Below, piece after piece: positions 33,992-42,534 of a DNA stretch of 64,000 nt. The notes under the pieces are model-generated. The model did not search any database and was not told the DNA's origin. It saw only the letters and a program-made list of their open reading frames with translations. Both the position numbers and the translations under genes were made by a program. Origin of the DNA: Streptosporangiaceae bacterium. Lineage in GTDB: Bacteria; Actinomycetota; Actinomycetes; Streptosporangiales; Streptosporangiaceae. Within the stretch, counting starts at the first letter, position 1, and each line of letters begins with the position of its first letter. Location: the NCBI GenBank assembly GCA_025934375.1, contig JAICYD010000002.1, positions 1 to 64,000 on the forward strand, given 5' to 3'.

Positions 33992-35170
33992 GTGTCGCTG
34001 CCACCGCTAGTCGAGCCAGCCGCCGAGCTGTCGGTCGACGAGGTCAAGCGCTACTCGCGCCACCTGATCATCCCCGACGTGGGGATGACCGGGCAAAAGC
34101 GCCTGAAGAACGCCAAGGTGCTGGTAGTCGGCGCGGGCGGCCTCGGCTCCCCGGCGCTGCTGTACCTAGCCGCGGCGGGCGTCGGGACGCTCGGCATCGT
34201 GGACTTCGACACGGTCGATGAGTCCAACTTGCAGCGGCAGATCATCCACGGCGTGGCTGACGTGGGCAAGTCCAAGGCGGAGTCCGCGCGTTACTCGATC
34301 GCCCAGGTCAACCCCTACGTGAACGTTATCTTGCACACCGACCGGCTGGACTCCTCCAACGTGATGGAGATCTTCGCCCCGTATGACCTGATCGTCGACG
34401 GCACCGACAACTTCGCGACGCGGTACCTGGTCAACGACGCGGCCGTCCTCTTGCACAAGCCGTACGTCTGGGGCTCGATCTACCGGTTTGACGGGCAGGC
34501 GAGCGTGTTCTGGGCGGATTACGGCCCCTGCTATCGCTGCCTGTACCCCGAGCCCCCGCCGCCTGGCATGGTGCCGTCCTGCGCCGAGGGCGGGGTCCTG
34601 GGCGTGCTGTGCGCCTCGATCGGCTCCATCCAGGTCAACGAGGCGATCAAGCTGATCACCGGGATCGGCGAGCCACTGGCCGGACGCCTGATGATCTACG
34701 ACGCGCTCGAGATGACCTACCGCAGCGTCAAGGTCAAGAAGGACCCCGAGTGCGCGGTCTGCGGCAAGAACCCCACGGTGACCGAGCTCATCGACTACGA
34801 CGCGTTCTGCGGCGCGGTCTCCGAGGAGGCCGCCGAGGCGGTGATCGGCTCGACGATCACCGCCAGGGACCTCAAGGCCATGCAGGACCGGGACGACAAC
34901 ATCTACCTGATCGACGTCCGCGAGCCGAACGAGTACGAGATCGTCTCGATCCCCGGGGCGACGCTGATCCCTAAGGGCGAGTTCCTGTCCGGGGCGGCGC
35001 TGTCAGACCTCCCGCAAGACAAGCAGATCGTGCTGCACTGCAAGAGCGGCGCCCGCAGCGCCGAGGTGCTGGCGGTGCTCAAGGACGCCGGCTTCAAGGA
35101 CGCCGTGCACGTCGGCGGCGGCGTCCTGGCCTGGGTCAGCCAGATTGACCCAAGCCTCCCGACCTACTAA
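33992..35170 (+). CDS. moeZ: Adenylyltransferase/sulfurtransferase MoeZ
   Basis: A protein of 392 aa. An N-terminal ThiF/MoeB-like E1 domain (VVGAGGLGSPALLYLA, zinc cysteines CYRC and CAVC) is fused to a C-terminal rhodanese domain with the persulfide cysteine C350 in HCKSGARS. It adenylates and thiolates small sulfur-carrier proteins for molybdopterin, thiamine or cysteine pathways. A strong hairpin terminator follows the stop. Confidence 0.94.
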   Translation: MSLPPLVEPAAELSVDEVKRYSRHLIIPDVGMTGQKRLKNAKVLVVGAGGLGSPALLYLAAAGVGTLGIVDFDTVDESNLQRQIIHGVADVGKSKAESARYSIAQVNPYVNVILHTDRLDSSNVMEIFAPYDLIVDGTDNFATRYLVNDAAVLLHKPYVWGSIYRFDGQASVFWADYGPCYRCLYPEPPPPGMVPSCAEGGVLGVLCASIGSIQVNEAIKLITGIGEPLAGRLMIYDALEMTYRSVKVKKDPECAVCGKNPTVTELIDYDAFCGAVSEEAAEAVIGSTITARDLKAMQDRDDNIYLIDVREPNEYEIVSIPGATLIPKGEFLSGAALSDLPQDKQIVLHCKSGARSAEVLAVLKDAGFKDAVHVGGGVLAWVSQIDPSLPTY

Positions 35171-35181
35171 TTATCACTATG

Positions 35182-35218
35182 CGATAGGGCGCTCTCGGAT
35201 ACCGATGGCGCCCTATCG
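35182..35218 (+). terminator. Hairpin terminator after moeZ
   Basis: A perfect 11-bp stem CGATAGGGCGC/GCGCCCTATCG has a 15-nt loop that contains a nested TCGG-ATA-CCGA stem. It begins 11 nt after the moeZ stop and ends 18 nt before the next ATG. Confidence 0.75.
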
Positions 35219-35236
35219 TACTTTAGGGAGGCCGCC

Positions 35237-35467
35237 ATGAAGGGCGATCGGGTGGAGATCGTCATCGACTCCGGCGACGGGACGACCCGGACCTACGAGG
35301 TCGCCGCGTCACGGGCCGGGCGGCGGGTGGAAGTGGTCACCGGCCGGGGCATCGTCGAGGTCAGCGAGGTCACCCGGACCGGCACCGCCGTGCGCACCGC
35401 GCGCTTCATGGCCAGCCGTGTCGTGGCGCTCGTCGAGCACCCGGCGGACACCAGCGAAGCGGGCTGA
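35237..35467 (+). CDS. Small conserved hypothetical protein
   Basis: A protein of 76 aa, MKGDRVEIVIDSGDGTTRTYEVA..., predicted beta-rich with no cysteines or membrane segment. ATG 35237 has an excellent GGGAGG 6 nt upstream. Its stop is 19 bp before the manA start, so it is probably cotranscribed with manA. I do not recognise the family. Confidence 0.7.
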   Translation: MKGDRVEIVIDSGDGTTRTYEVAASRAGRRVEVVTGRGIVEVSEVTRTGTAVRTARFMASRVVALVEHPADTSEAG

Positions 35468-35486
35468 CCTGCAATACCATGCGCTA

Positions 35487-36698
35487 GTGGATCATCTCCG
35501 ACCAGTTGTGCAGCCCTACGCGTGGGGATCGCGAGAGGCGATCGCGCGGCTCCAGGGCAGGCCAGTCCCGTCGCCCGGCCCCGAGGCCGAGCTGTGGATG
35601 GGCGCGCACCCGTCCGCGCCATCGGGCCTTGAGCGCGACGGCCGGCCGGCCACCCTGGACGCCGTCATCGCGGCCGACGCCCCCGGCGAACTGGGCGCCC
35701 AGGTCGCCGCGCGCTTCGGCGGGCGGCTCCCGTTCCTGCTCAAGGTGCTCGCCGCCGGCAAGGCGCTGTCGATCCAGGTGCACCCGTCCCGCGCGCAGGC
35801 ACAGGCCGGATACCGGCAAGACAACGAGCGGGGCCTCGCGCCCGGCGACAGGGACCGCAACTACGTCGATGACTGGCCCAAGCCCGAGATCTTGTGCGCG
35901 CTCACCCCGTTCGAGGTGCTGGCCGGCCTGCGCGACCCGGCGCAGGCGGCGCGATTCATCCGCGAACTGGCCGTCCCCGAGCTGGAACCGCTGGCCGCCG
36001 CGCTGCAGGCCGGGGATCGCGCGGATGCCCAGGGGGACGTGCGGGCCACCGTCATCGCCCGCATCCTCAGCTGGCCCGCCGGGCAGCGCGACGCGCTCAT
36101 CCGCGACGTGGTGGAGGCCTGCCACCAGGAGGTCGATGACTACGGCCCCTATCACCTCGAGTGCGCCGCCATCATCCAGGTAGCCAGCGATCACCCAGGG
36201 GACATGGGCATCGTTGCGTCGCTGCTGATGCGCCACGCGGTCCTCCAGCCCGGACAGGCGGTGTTCCTCCCGGCTGGCGGCCTGCACGCCTACCTGCACG
36301 GGACCGGCATCGAACTGCTGGCCAACTCCGACAACGTGGTGCGTGCCGGGCTGACCGGCAAGCACATCGACATCCCCGAGCTACTCAAGCTCACTGACCC
36401 AGCCGTCGAAGTCCCGCTCATCGCGCCCCGGGACCTGGGCAACGGCGTCGCCACCTACGACACTCCCGCCCCGGAGTTTCGCCTCTACCGGGCGGCACTG
36501 GACGCCAGCCCCGTCACCCTGCCCGGCGACGGGCCGCGCCTGGTGCTGTCCGTGGACGGCACGCTCACCCTCACCGACGCAGCCGGCAAGTCCCTCAAGC
36601 TCGGTCAGGGCGAGTCGGCGTTCTTGTCCGCCACCGACGCCACGGTCACCGCCGCCGGCCCCGCCAAAGCCTTCATCGCCACCGTCGGCCAGCCCTAG
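35487..36698 (+). CDS. manA: Mannose-6-phosphate isomerase, class I
   Basis: A protein of 403 aa interconverting mannose-6-phosphate and fructose-6-phosphate. Type I PMI features are QPYAWGSREAIARLQGR, the zinc-site region ALSIQVHPS, YVDDWPKPEI and PAGGLHAYLHGTGIELLANSDNVVRAGLT. GTG 35487 gives the family start VDHLRPVVQPYAWG. The product feeds GDP-mannose for cell-wall glycolipids and glycoproteins. Confidence 0.93.
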   Translation: MDHLRPVVQPYAWGSREAIARLQGRPVPSPGPEAELWMGAHPSAPSGLERDGRPATLDAVIAADAPGELGAQVAARFGGRLPFLLKVLAAGKALSIQVHPSRAQAQAGYRQDNERGLAPGDRDRNYVDDWPKPEILCALTPFEVLAGLRDPAQAARFIRELAVPELEPLAAALQAGDRADAQGDVRATVIARILSWPAGQRDALIRDVVEACHQEVDDYGPYHLECAAIIQVASDHPGDMGIVASLLMRHAVLQPGQAVFLPAGGLHAYLHGTGIELLANSDNVVRAGLTGKHIDIPELLKLTDPAVEVPLIAPRDLGNGVATYDTPAPEFRLYRAALDASPVTLPGDGPRLVLSVDGTLTLTDAAGKSLKLGQGESAFLSATDATVTAAGPAKAFIATVGQP

Positions 36699-36810
36699 CA
36701 AGGCCGGGGCGCATGCCCGGCCTCCCACCCGCGCGCCCGGCGCTATCGCGACGCGCGAGAGCGGGGACAGCTAGCGCGGACCGGCCATTCGTCGGGCATA
36801 ATGGTGGATC

Positions 36811-37575
36811 GTGTCTGCTGGGGAGCAAAGGGCGACGTCTTTCGGAAGCGTCGCCGACAGTTATGACAAGGTGCGGCCCGGGCCCGCTCCGGCCGCCGTG
36901 GACTGGCTGCTGCCGCCGGAGTGCTCGATCGCGGTGGACCTCGCGGCCGGGACCGGGCTGTTTAGCCGTGCCCTCGAGGGCCGCGTGCCCCAGGTGGTGG
37001 CGGTGGAGCCGGACGCGCGGATGCGGGACGTGCTCGCGGCCCGGTCGACGGGGACAACGCTCCTCGCCGGCCAGGCCGAGGCGATACCGCTGCCGGATGC
37101 TTACGCTGACGCGGTGTTCGTCTCGACCGCGTGGCACTGGTTTGACCCCGGCCTGGCCGCCCGGGAGATCGCCCGCGTGCTGAAGGACGGCGGCCGCCTG
37201 GGCATCGTGTGGACCAGCCGGGATCGCGAGGCGGACTGGGTCGCCGAGCTCGACGTGCTGCGCGCGGCCGGGGAGCCGGCGACGGTGGCGCAGGTGCGCG
37301 CGAAACTCGACCGCCACCATAGTGTCGCGCTGCCCGGGGACGCCGCGTTCGGCCCGGCGCGGACGGCGTCGTTCGGCTTCACCCGCACGCTGACAATCGA
37401 GGACACCCTCGACTGGCTCGCCACCTCCAGCGGGGTCATCACGGCCGGGCAGGCTGATCGCGAGGCCGGGCGGGCCAGGTCCCGTGCCGCGCTGACCGCG
37501 CGCTCCGCTGACGGGCGAATGATCGAGATGCCACTGCGATCGTGGTGCTGGCAAGCCGACCGCCTGCCCCGTTAG
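36811..37575 (+). CDS. Class I SAM-dependent methyltransferase
   Basis: A protein of 254 aa of the methyltransf_11/UbiE-like type. Motif I is VDLAAGTGLFSRAL and the acidic loop VAVEPDARM; DAVFVSTAWHWFDP follows. GTG 36811 gives MSAGEQRATSFGSVADSYDKVRPG. The substrate is unknown; it stands alone between manA and the membrane-protein/protease operon. Confidence 0.82.
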   Translation: MSAGEQRATSFGSVADSYDKVRPGPAPAAVDWLLPPECSIAVDLAAGTGLFSRALEGRVPQVVAVEPDARMRDVLAARSTGTTLLAGQAEAIPLPDAYADAVFVSTAWHWFDPGLAAREIARVLKDGGRLGIVWTSRDREADWVAELDVLRAAGEPATVAQVRAKLDRHHSVALPGDAAFGPARTASFGFTRTLTIEDTLDWLATSSGVITAGQADREAGRARSRAALTARSADGRMIEMPLRSWCWQADRLPR

Positions 37576-37642
37576 CCGGCGTTAATGAGCCAAAGCCACC
37601 TGTCGGCCAGCGCTGGTCCGGCGCACCCCCTAACATTTGCGT

Positions 37643-38587
37643 GTGGCGATTGAGCCGGAGGCCGTGGTCGGCGATCCTGGGCAGGATCGTTTCGCGCGCA
37701 CTGCCCCCGCGCGCACTGCCCCCGCGCCCGCTGGCTTCAACCCCGCTGGCCTCGACCACCCCGCGGGCTTCAGTCCTGGCGGCCCGGTCACGCCGGGCGG
37801 GGGTCATCGCCGGGCAGCCGGCCGCCATGGCGGCCGGGACAAGGCGATAGCGCTGATCGCGCTGATCGTCGGCGCCGCAGGGATGATCCTGGCCGGCGGG
37901 CTGGTCTACTCCGGGCTGATGCCGCGGAAGTTCACGCCCGCCCAGCAGCAGCAGATCATGGCCTGGGAGGTCGCCGCTCGCTGGCGGGAACTGCCGGCCG
38001 GGGTCATCTTCTCCGCAACGGCAACGTACCTGCCGCCCAGTGCGCTGCAAGACGGCGGCGCGCTGACCCTGGAGGCGCGAAGGCTCGGCATCGCGCGCGG
38101 AGTGCCCTGCACGCTGGCGGCCGATCCCGTTGTCGCTCGCATCCTGGACGCCAGCCGCTGCCAGGGGCTGCTGCGCTCCACCTACGTGGACGAGACGGGC
38201 ACGTACCTGGTGACCGTGGGCGTCGCCGCGTTCCCGGGCGCGGGCCAGGCCGCCCAGGCGAGCCGGGCGCTGACCGATCCCCGGCTGACGCACGCCGGGC
38301 ATGCGGGCGCGCTGGCGCCTGGCGTCCGCGCGGCGAAATTCTCGGGTACCCCGGCTGCGGCCTTCACTGACGCCAAGCGACAGGTCGCGGGCAGCATTAG
38401 CGACGGGCCTTACATCCTCTTGTACTCGATCGGCTATGCCGACGGCCGTCCGAGGGTCCCCGTCGACGTGGACGGCTACACCTACGCCGAGATGACCAGC
38501 ATGGGCCAGGGCCTGGCGCGCGCGATCGCCAGCACGCTCACCACGCCACCGCCGCTCCCACGGTGCCCGGGAACGCCAGGATGCTAG
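37643..38587 (+). CDS. Single-pass membrane protein of unknown function, coupled to an S8 protease
   Basis: A protein of about 314 aa. A Pro/Ala/Gly-rich cytoplasmic N-terminus (with an ARTAP-ARTAP duplication) is followed by one membrane helix (AIALIALIVGAAGMILAGGLV) and an extracellular domain of ~210 aa with cysteines at VPCTL and SRCQG and a C-terminal RCPGTPGC. GTG 37643 (or TTG 37637) is a weak choice. Its stop overlaps the start of the serine protease by 7 bp, so the two are translationally coupled. No known domain is recognised. Confidence 0.7.
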   Translation: MAIEPEAVVGDPGQDRFARTAPARTAPAPAGFNPAGLDHPAGFSPGGPVTPGGGHRRAAGRHGGRDKAIALIALIVGAAGMILAGGLVYSGLMPRKFTPAQQQQIMAWEVAARWRELPAGVIFSATATYLPPSALQDGGALTLEARRLGIARGVPCTLAADPVVARILDASRCQGLLRSTYVDETGTYLVTVGVAAFPGAGQAAQASRALTDPRLTHAGHAGALAPGVRAAKFSGTPAAAFTDAKRQVAGSISDGPYILLYSIGYADGRPRVPVDVDGYTYAEMTSMGQGLARAIASTLTTPPPLPRCPGTPGC

Positions 38588-40164
38588 CCCTGTCCCCAGC
38601 GACGGCCCCGCGCCGCGCGCTCGCCGTCGCGCTCGCCGCGATGCTGGCGGGCCTGGCCGTCGTCGCCGAGGCCCCGCCGTCCGCGGCCGCGCCCGCCGAC
38701 CAGATCAGGGGAAGCCAGCAGTGGGTCCTGGACATGCTCGACGTGCCGATGGCCTGGAACGCTAGCCAGGGCACGGGCGTGACGGTCGCCGTGATTGACA
38801 GCGGCGTAGTCTCCGGCGTCAGCGACCTGGCCGGATCGGTGCTGACCGCGAAGGGCAAGAACGAGACCGACCTCGGCACCGGGCCGGGCGACCCCAAGTG
38901 GGGCGTGCACGGAACCTGGATGGCGTCGATCATCGCCGGCCACGGGCATGACGGAGGCAGCGGCATCATCGGCGTCGCGCCGAAGGCGAAGCTGATGTCC
39001 ATACGGGTCATCCCGGACAAGGGAGACCCCGGCTACAACAAGTACGACTCCGAGCCCGAGGCGGCGATCCAGCGGTCGCTGGCCAAGGGGATCACCGACG
39101 CGACGCGGGCGGGCGCCAAGGTGATCAGCATGTCGATCGGCTACTCGGCGCCCAGTAGCGCCGTCCGGGCCGCGCTGCAGTTCGCGGAGCAGCACGGGGT
39201 CGTGCTGGTGGCCTCCTCCGGCAACTCCGGGCAAAACGACGCCCAGAACGCCGGCCGCTTCGCGCCCGTGTCCTTCCCGGCCGAGTACCCGGGCGTGCTC
39301 AGCGTCGGCGCGGTCAATGAGACGGGCGCGGTCGCCAAGTTCTCCAGCGACAACCTGTCCGTCCAGGTCGCCGCGCCCGGCGTGAACGTGCCCGCGCAGG
39401 GCCGAGATGGCGGGTACTGGCTGGTCAGCGGGACCAGCCCGGCCTGCGCGCTGGTCGCCGGAGTGGCCGCCTTGATCAAGTCCCGCTACCCGGGGCTGAC
39501 CCCGGCGCTGGTCGACAAGGCACTCACCAGCACCGCGCGGCACGGATCGCAGATCGGCTACGACGCCCAGACCGGGTTCGGGACGGTGGACGCGGCGAAG
39601 GCGCTGCAGGCGGCCGGGTCGCTTGCCGCGCAGCGGCCCGGCCGCTCGCCGGTGAGCGCGTCGGGGACGTTCGGCGGCCGTAACGCGGTTCCCGCGGCAC
39701 CGGTCAAGCCGCGCGGCAGCGGCCAGGTCATCGTGTTCGCGCTGCTCGGACTGGTCGCGCTGGCCTCCGCGATCGGCGGCGCCATCCGGCTGGCGGCCCT
39801 GAGGCGGCGCCGGATGCCCAGCCCGCCCGGCCCGGTCCCGTGGGCCGCCGCCTACGGGTCCCCTGGATACGAGCCGACCGCTCCTGGCCGCGCTGACCCC
39901 TACGCCCAGGCCGGCTATCCAGGTCAGCCGTACGGCGAGGCCGGATACCCCGGATACCAGGGACAGGGATATCCGTCGCGATACCCGCCAGCGCCCGGCT
40001 ACCCGCCGCAGCCGCCGCCCTCGCACTACCCTGACCCTCCGCGGCCGCCGCCCTCGCACTACCCTGACCCGCCGGCCCGCTACCCGCCGCCGCCACCCGC
40101 TTCCTGGCCGGAAGACCAGCCCCAGGCACCCGTGAGCTACCCGGCCTGGATCCCGGATGACTGA
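38581..40164 (+). CDS. Membrane-anchored subtilisin-family (S8) serine protease, mycosin-like
   Basis: A protein of 527 aa with a signal peptide (RALAVALAAMLAGLAVVAEA), catalytic D73 (VAVIDSGV), H110 (GVHGTWMASIIAG) and S286 (SGTSPACALVAG). A C-terminal membrane helix (VIVFALLGLVALASAIGGAI) and a long Pro/Tyr-rich tail with repeated PPSHYPDPP follow. The topology matches mycosins of type VII secretion, but no T7SS core gene is near. It overlaps the preceding membrane-protein gene by 7 bp and the following alkyltransferase-like gene by 8 bp. Confidence 0.88.
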   Translation: MLALSPATAPRRALAVALAAMLAGLAVVAEAPPSAAAPADQIRGSQQWVLDMLDVPMAWNASQGTGVTVAVIDSGVVSGVSDLAGSVLTAKGKNETDLGTGPGDPKWGVHGTWMASIIAGHGHDGGSGIIGVAPKAKLMSIRVIPDKGDPGYNKYDSEPEAAIQRSLAKGITDATRAGAKVISMSIGYSAPSSAVRAALQFAEQHGVVLVASSGNSGQNDAQNAGRFAPVSFPAEYPGVLSVGAVNETGAVAKFSSDNLSVQVAAPGVNVPAQGRDGGYWLVSGTSPACALVAGVAALIKSRYPGLTPALVDKALTSTARHGSQIGYDAQTGFGTVDAAKALQAAGSLAAQRPGRSPVSASGTFGGRNAVPAAPVKPRGSGQVIVFALLGLVALASAIGGAIRLAALRRRRMPSPPGPVPWAAAYGSPGYEPTAPGRADPYAQAGYPGQPYGEAGYPGYQGQGYPSRYPPAPGYPPQPPPSHYPDPPRPPPSHYPDPPARYPPPPPASWPEDQPQAPVSYPAWIPDD

Positions 40165-41023
40165 GCGAGACGGCGGTCCCCGGAACGCCAGGGTCGTGGA
40201 CGACTACGTCGATCAGGTGCTGCAGGTCGTGGAGGCGATCCCGCCCGGGCGCGTCATGTCCTACGGCGACATCGCCGAGTACCTCGCCTCCGGCGGTCCC
40301 CGGCAGGTCGGGCGGGTGCTCGCCACCTACGGCGGAGGCGTCGCCTGGTGGCGCGTCATTCACGCCGACGGCACGCCGGCGCCCGGCCATGACCTCGCGG
40401 CGCTGAAGCACTACCGGGCGGAGGGGACGCCGTTGCGCTCGGCCGACATCCCCGTCCGGGTCGACATGCGCGCGGCCCGCTGGCCCGGCCCGGATGCCGC
40501 CGACCGCGCGGTGCCCTAACAGGGCCGGCGGCTCATCGGGGACATCGGGGATGACGGGCTGCGAGCCTGAAGGCGTGGCCGGCGGGTTCGACGGGCGCGC
40601 CCGCAGCCACTGGATGTAGTCGTCAGGCGCGCCGGCCTTGATCGCCGAGTCCACCAGGATGCTGATGTGCCGGGCCGACGGTAGCCCGCCCTCATACGCA
40701 TCCAGCACGTAAAGCCAGGCCAGCACGTCGCCATCCAGGCTCTGGACCCGGACCTTGAGTTTGCGGTAGTAGCCGAGGGTCACCCCGTCCCACGTGTCGA
40801 GTTCCTTCTCGTCGACCTCTGGGACGTCGTAGAGCACGACAAAGACACGCTGGGCGGGGTCCTCGGCAACCGTGGTGAGGGCTCCATCCCAGCCGATGTC
40901 CTCACCACCGAAAGTCAGGCGCCAGCCCTCCAGCCACCCCGTGCCCCGTTGCGGGGAGTGCGGGCAGCGGGCGAGCATCTGCGCCGGATCCATGTTGCTG
41001 CCGTAGGCGGCGTATAGTGCCAC
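39728..41023 (-). CDS. Gamma-glutamylcyclotransferase-like protein with run-on C-terminus
   Basis: The conserved GGCT-like fold occupies about 40590-41023: VALYAAYGSNMDPAQMLARCP, FGGEDIGWDGALTTV, YVLDAYEGGLPSARH, ending at LRARPS. GTG 41023 is the start. Family proteins end near here, but this frame has no stop until 39728 and would add ~275 residues antisense to the ATL and protease genes, rich in Arg/Gly/Ala. The run-on is probably loss of the native stop; the real product may be the short domain plus an unusual tail. It is divergent from the lpdA-like gene. Confidence 0.65.
   Translation of the reverse strand: MALYAAYGSNMDPAQMLARCPHSPQRGTGWLEGWRLTFGGEDIGWDGALTTVAEDPAQRVFVVLYDVPEVDEKELDTWDGVTLGYYRKLKVRVQSLDGDVLAWLYVLDAYEGGLPSARHISILVDSAIKAGAPDDYIQWLRARPSNPPATPSGSQPVIPDVPDEPPALLGHRAVGGIRAGPAGRAHVDPDGDVGRAQRRPLRPVVLQRREVMAGRRRAVGVNDAPPGDASAVGGEHPPDLPGTAGGEVLGDVAVGHDAPGRDRLHDLQHLIDVVVHDPGVPGTAVSLSHPGSRPGSSRVPGAGLPARKRVAAAGSGPAGQGSARAAAAEGQGSARAAAAAGSRALAGIATDIPVPGIRGIRPRRTADLDSRPGRRGQRGQERSARIQGTRRRRPTGPGRAGWASGAASGPPAGWRRRSRRPARPVRAARTR
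40157..40519 (+). CDS. Alkyltransferase-like (ATL) DNA-damage-binding protein
   Basis: A protein of 120 aa of the MGMT family, DNA-binding domain only. The alkyl-acceptor motif PCHR is replaced by A63-W64-W65-R66 (VAWWRVIHADG), so it cannot transfer alkyl groups. ATL proteins bind O6-alkylguanine and hand it to nucleotide excision repair. The helix-turn-helix PPGRVMSYGDIAEYLASGGPRQVGRVLA is intact. Its ATG overlaps the S8 protease stop. Confidence 0.88.
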   Translation: MTERDGGPRNARVVDDYVDQVLQVVEAIPPGRVMSYGDIAEYLASGGPRQVGRVLATYGGGVAWWRVIHADGTPAPGHDLAALKHYRAEGTPLRSADIPVRVDMRAARWPGPDAADRAVP

Positions 41024-41098
41024 GGGGACTAAGCGTACGGCGTCTTCGCGGCGGGCGATGTACCAGCGGGGGTTCTTGATGCGGGATACTAAGTAAAC

Positions 41099-42511
41099 GT
41101 GACTTTGCCACGTCCTCGGATCGCGATACTTGGCGGGGGGCCAGGCGGCTACGAGGCCGCTCTTGTCGCCGCCCAGCTCGGGGCGGACGTAACCGTCGTT
41201 GACGCCGACGGGCTCGGCGGCGCCTGCGTCCTGACTGACTGCGTGCCGTCCAAGACGCTGATCGAGTCTTCGGTGACCATGACCTCGCTGGGCCGCTCGG
41301 CGGCCCTCGGCCTGCAGCTGGAAGACGGGAAGAACCCGAGCCTCAGCGTCGACGCCCCCGCGCTCAACGCCCGCATCAAGGCCCTCGCGGCGGCCCAGTC
41401 CAACGACATCGCCGAGCATGTGGCGGCCGAGGGAGTCCGGATCATCCGGGGCTGCGGCCGCCTGACCGACCCGCACACGATCATCGTCGACGGCCAGGCC
41501 GGGGAGGTCGCCGAGGTCCGCGCGGACATCGTGCTCGTCACCACTGGCGCCACCCCGCGCATCCTGCCCGACGCGGTGCCCGACGGCGACCGGATCCTCA
41601 CCTGGCGGCAGATCTACGACCTGCCCGAGCTGCCCGAGGACCTGATCGTGGTCGGCTCGGGGGTGACCGGCGCCGAGTTCGCGGGGGCCTACCAGGCGCT
41701 CGGCACCAACGTCACCCTCGTCTCCTCCCGCGAGCGCGTCCTTCCGCACGAGGACAAGGACGCCGCCATCGTCATCGAGGACGTCTTCCGGCGGCGCGGC
41801 ATGAAGGTGCTGAGCAAGTCCCGCGCCGAGGCCGTCCACCGCAGGGGCGACAGCGTGGCGGTGACGCTGGCCGACGGGCGCGTGATCGGCGGCTCGCACT
41901 GCCTGCTGACCGTCGGCATGGTGCCCAGCACCAGCGGGATCGGGCTGGAGAAGGCCGGGGTCGGCATCGACTCTCGCGGCTTCGTCGAGGTGGACCGGGT
42001 CTCCCGCACGTCCGCGCCGGGCGTTTACGCCGCCGGGGACTGCACCGGCGTGCTGCTGCTCGCGTCCGTGGCGGCGATGCAGGGCCGGATCGCCATGTGG
42101 CACGCGCTCGGCGAGGCGGTCCAGCCGATCCGGCTCAGCCACGTCGCGTCCACGATCTTCACCGACCCGGAGATCGCCTCGGTCGGCGTCTCGCAGGCGG
42201 CGGTGGACCGCGGCGAGGTTGCCGCGCGGGTGATCAAGCAGCCGCTGGCGACCAACCCGCGGGCCAAGATGGCCGGGTTCCGGGATGGGTTCGTCAAGGT
42301 CTTCGCCCGCCCCGGCACCGGCCTGGTGCTCGGGGGCGTGATCGTGGCCCCGCGCGCGAGCGAGCTCATCTTGCCGATCTCGATCGCGATCGAGCGGAAC
42401 CTGAGCGTCGACCAGATCGCGCACACCTTCTCGGTTTACCCGTCCCTGTCCGGCAGCATCACCGAGGCCGCCCGCCTGGTCATGGAGTTCGGCACCGACG
42501 CCATCATGTAA
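41099..42511 (+). CDS. lpdA: NAD(P)H-quinone dehydrogenase, LpdA-like flavoprotein disulfide reductase family
   Basis: A protein of 470 aa starting at GTG 41099. FAD motif AILGGGPGGYEAALVAAQ, NAD(P) motif VVGSGVTGAEFA and GVYAAGDCTG are in order. The sequence follows mycobacterial LpdA (Rv3303c) closely. The C-terminal His-Glu pair of true lipoamide dehydrogenases is replaced by VYPSLSGSITEA, consistent with quinone reduction. Unlike Rv3303c as I recall it, both cysteines of the redox motif are kept (GGACVLTDCVPSK). Confidence 0.88.
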   Translation: MTLPRPRIAILGGGPGGYEAALVAAQLGADVTVVDADGLGGACVLTDCVPSKTLIESSVTMTSLGRSAALGLQLEDGKNPSLSVDAPALNARIKALAAAQSNDIAEHVAAEGVRIIRGCGRLTDPHTIIVDGQAGEVAEVRADIVLVTTGATPRILPDAVPDGDRILTWRQIYDLPELPEDLIVVGSGVTGAEFAGAYQALGTNVTLVSSRERVLPHEDKDAAIVIEDVFRRRGMKVLSKSRAEAVHRRGDSVAVTLADGRVIGGSHCLLTVGMVPSTSGIGLEKAGVGIDSRGFVEVDRVSRTSAPGVYAAGDCTGVLLLASVAAMQGRIAMWHALGEAVQPIRLSHVASTIFTDPEIASVGVSQAAVDRGEVAARVIKQPLATNPRAKMAGFRDGFVKVFARPGTGLVLGGVIVAPRASELILPISIAIERNLSVDQIAHTFSVYPSLSGSITEAARLVMEFGTDAIM

Positions 42512-42534
42512 CCCCCCCGCTCGGGCGGCGCGGG

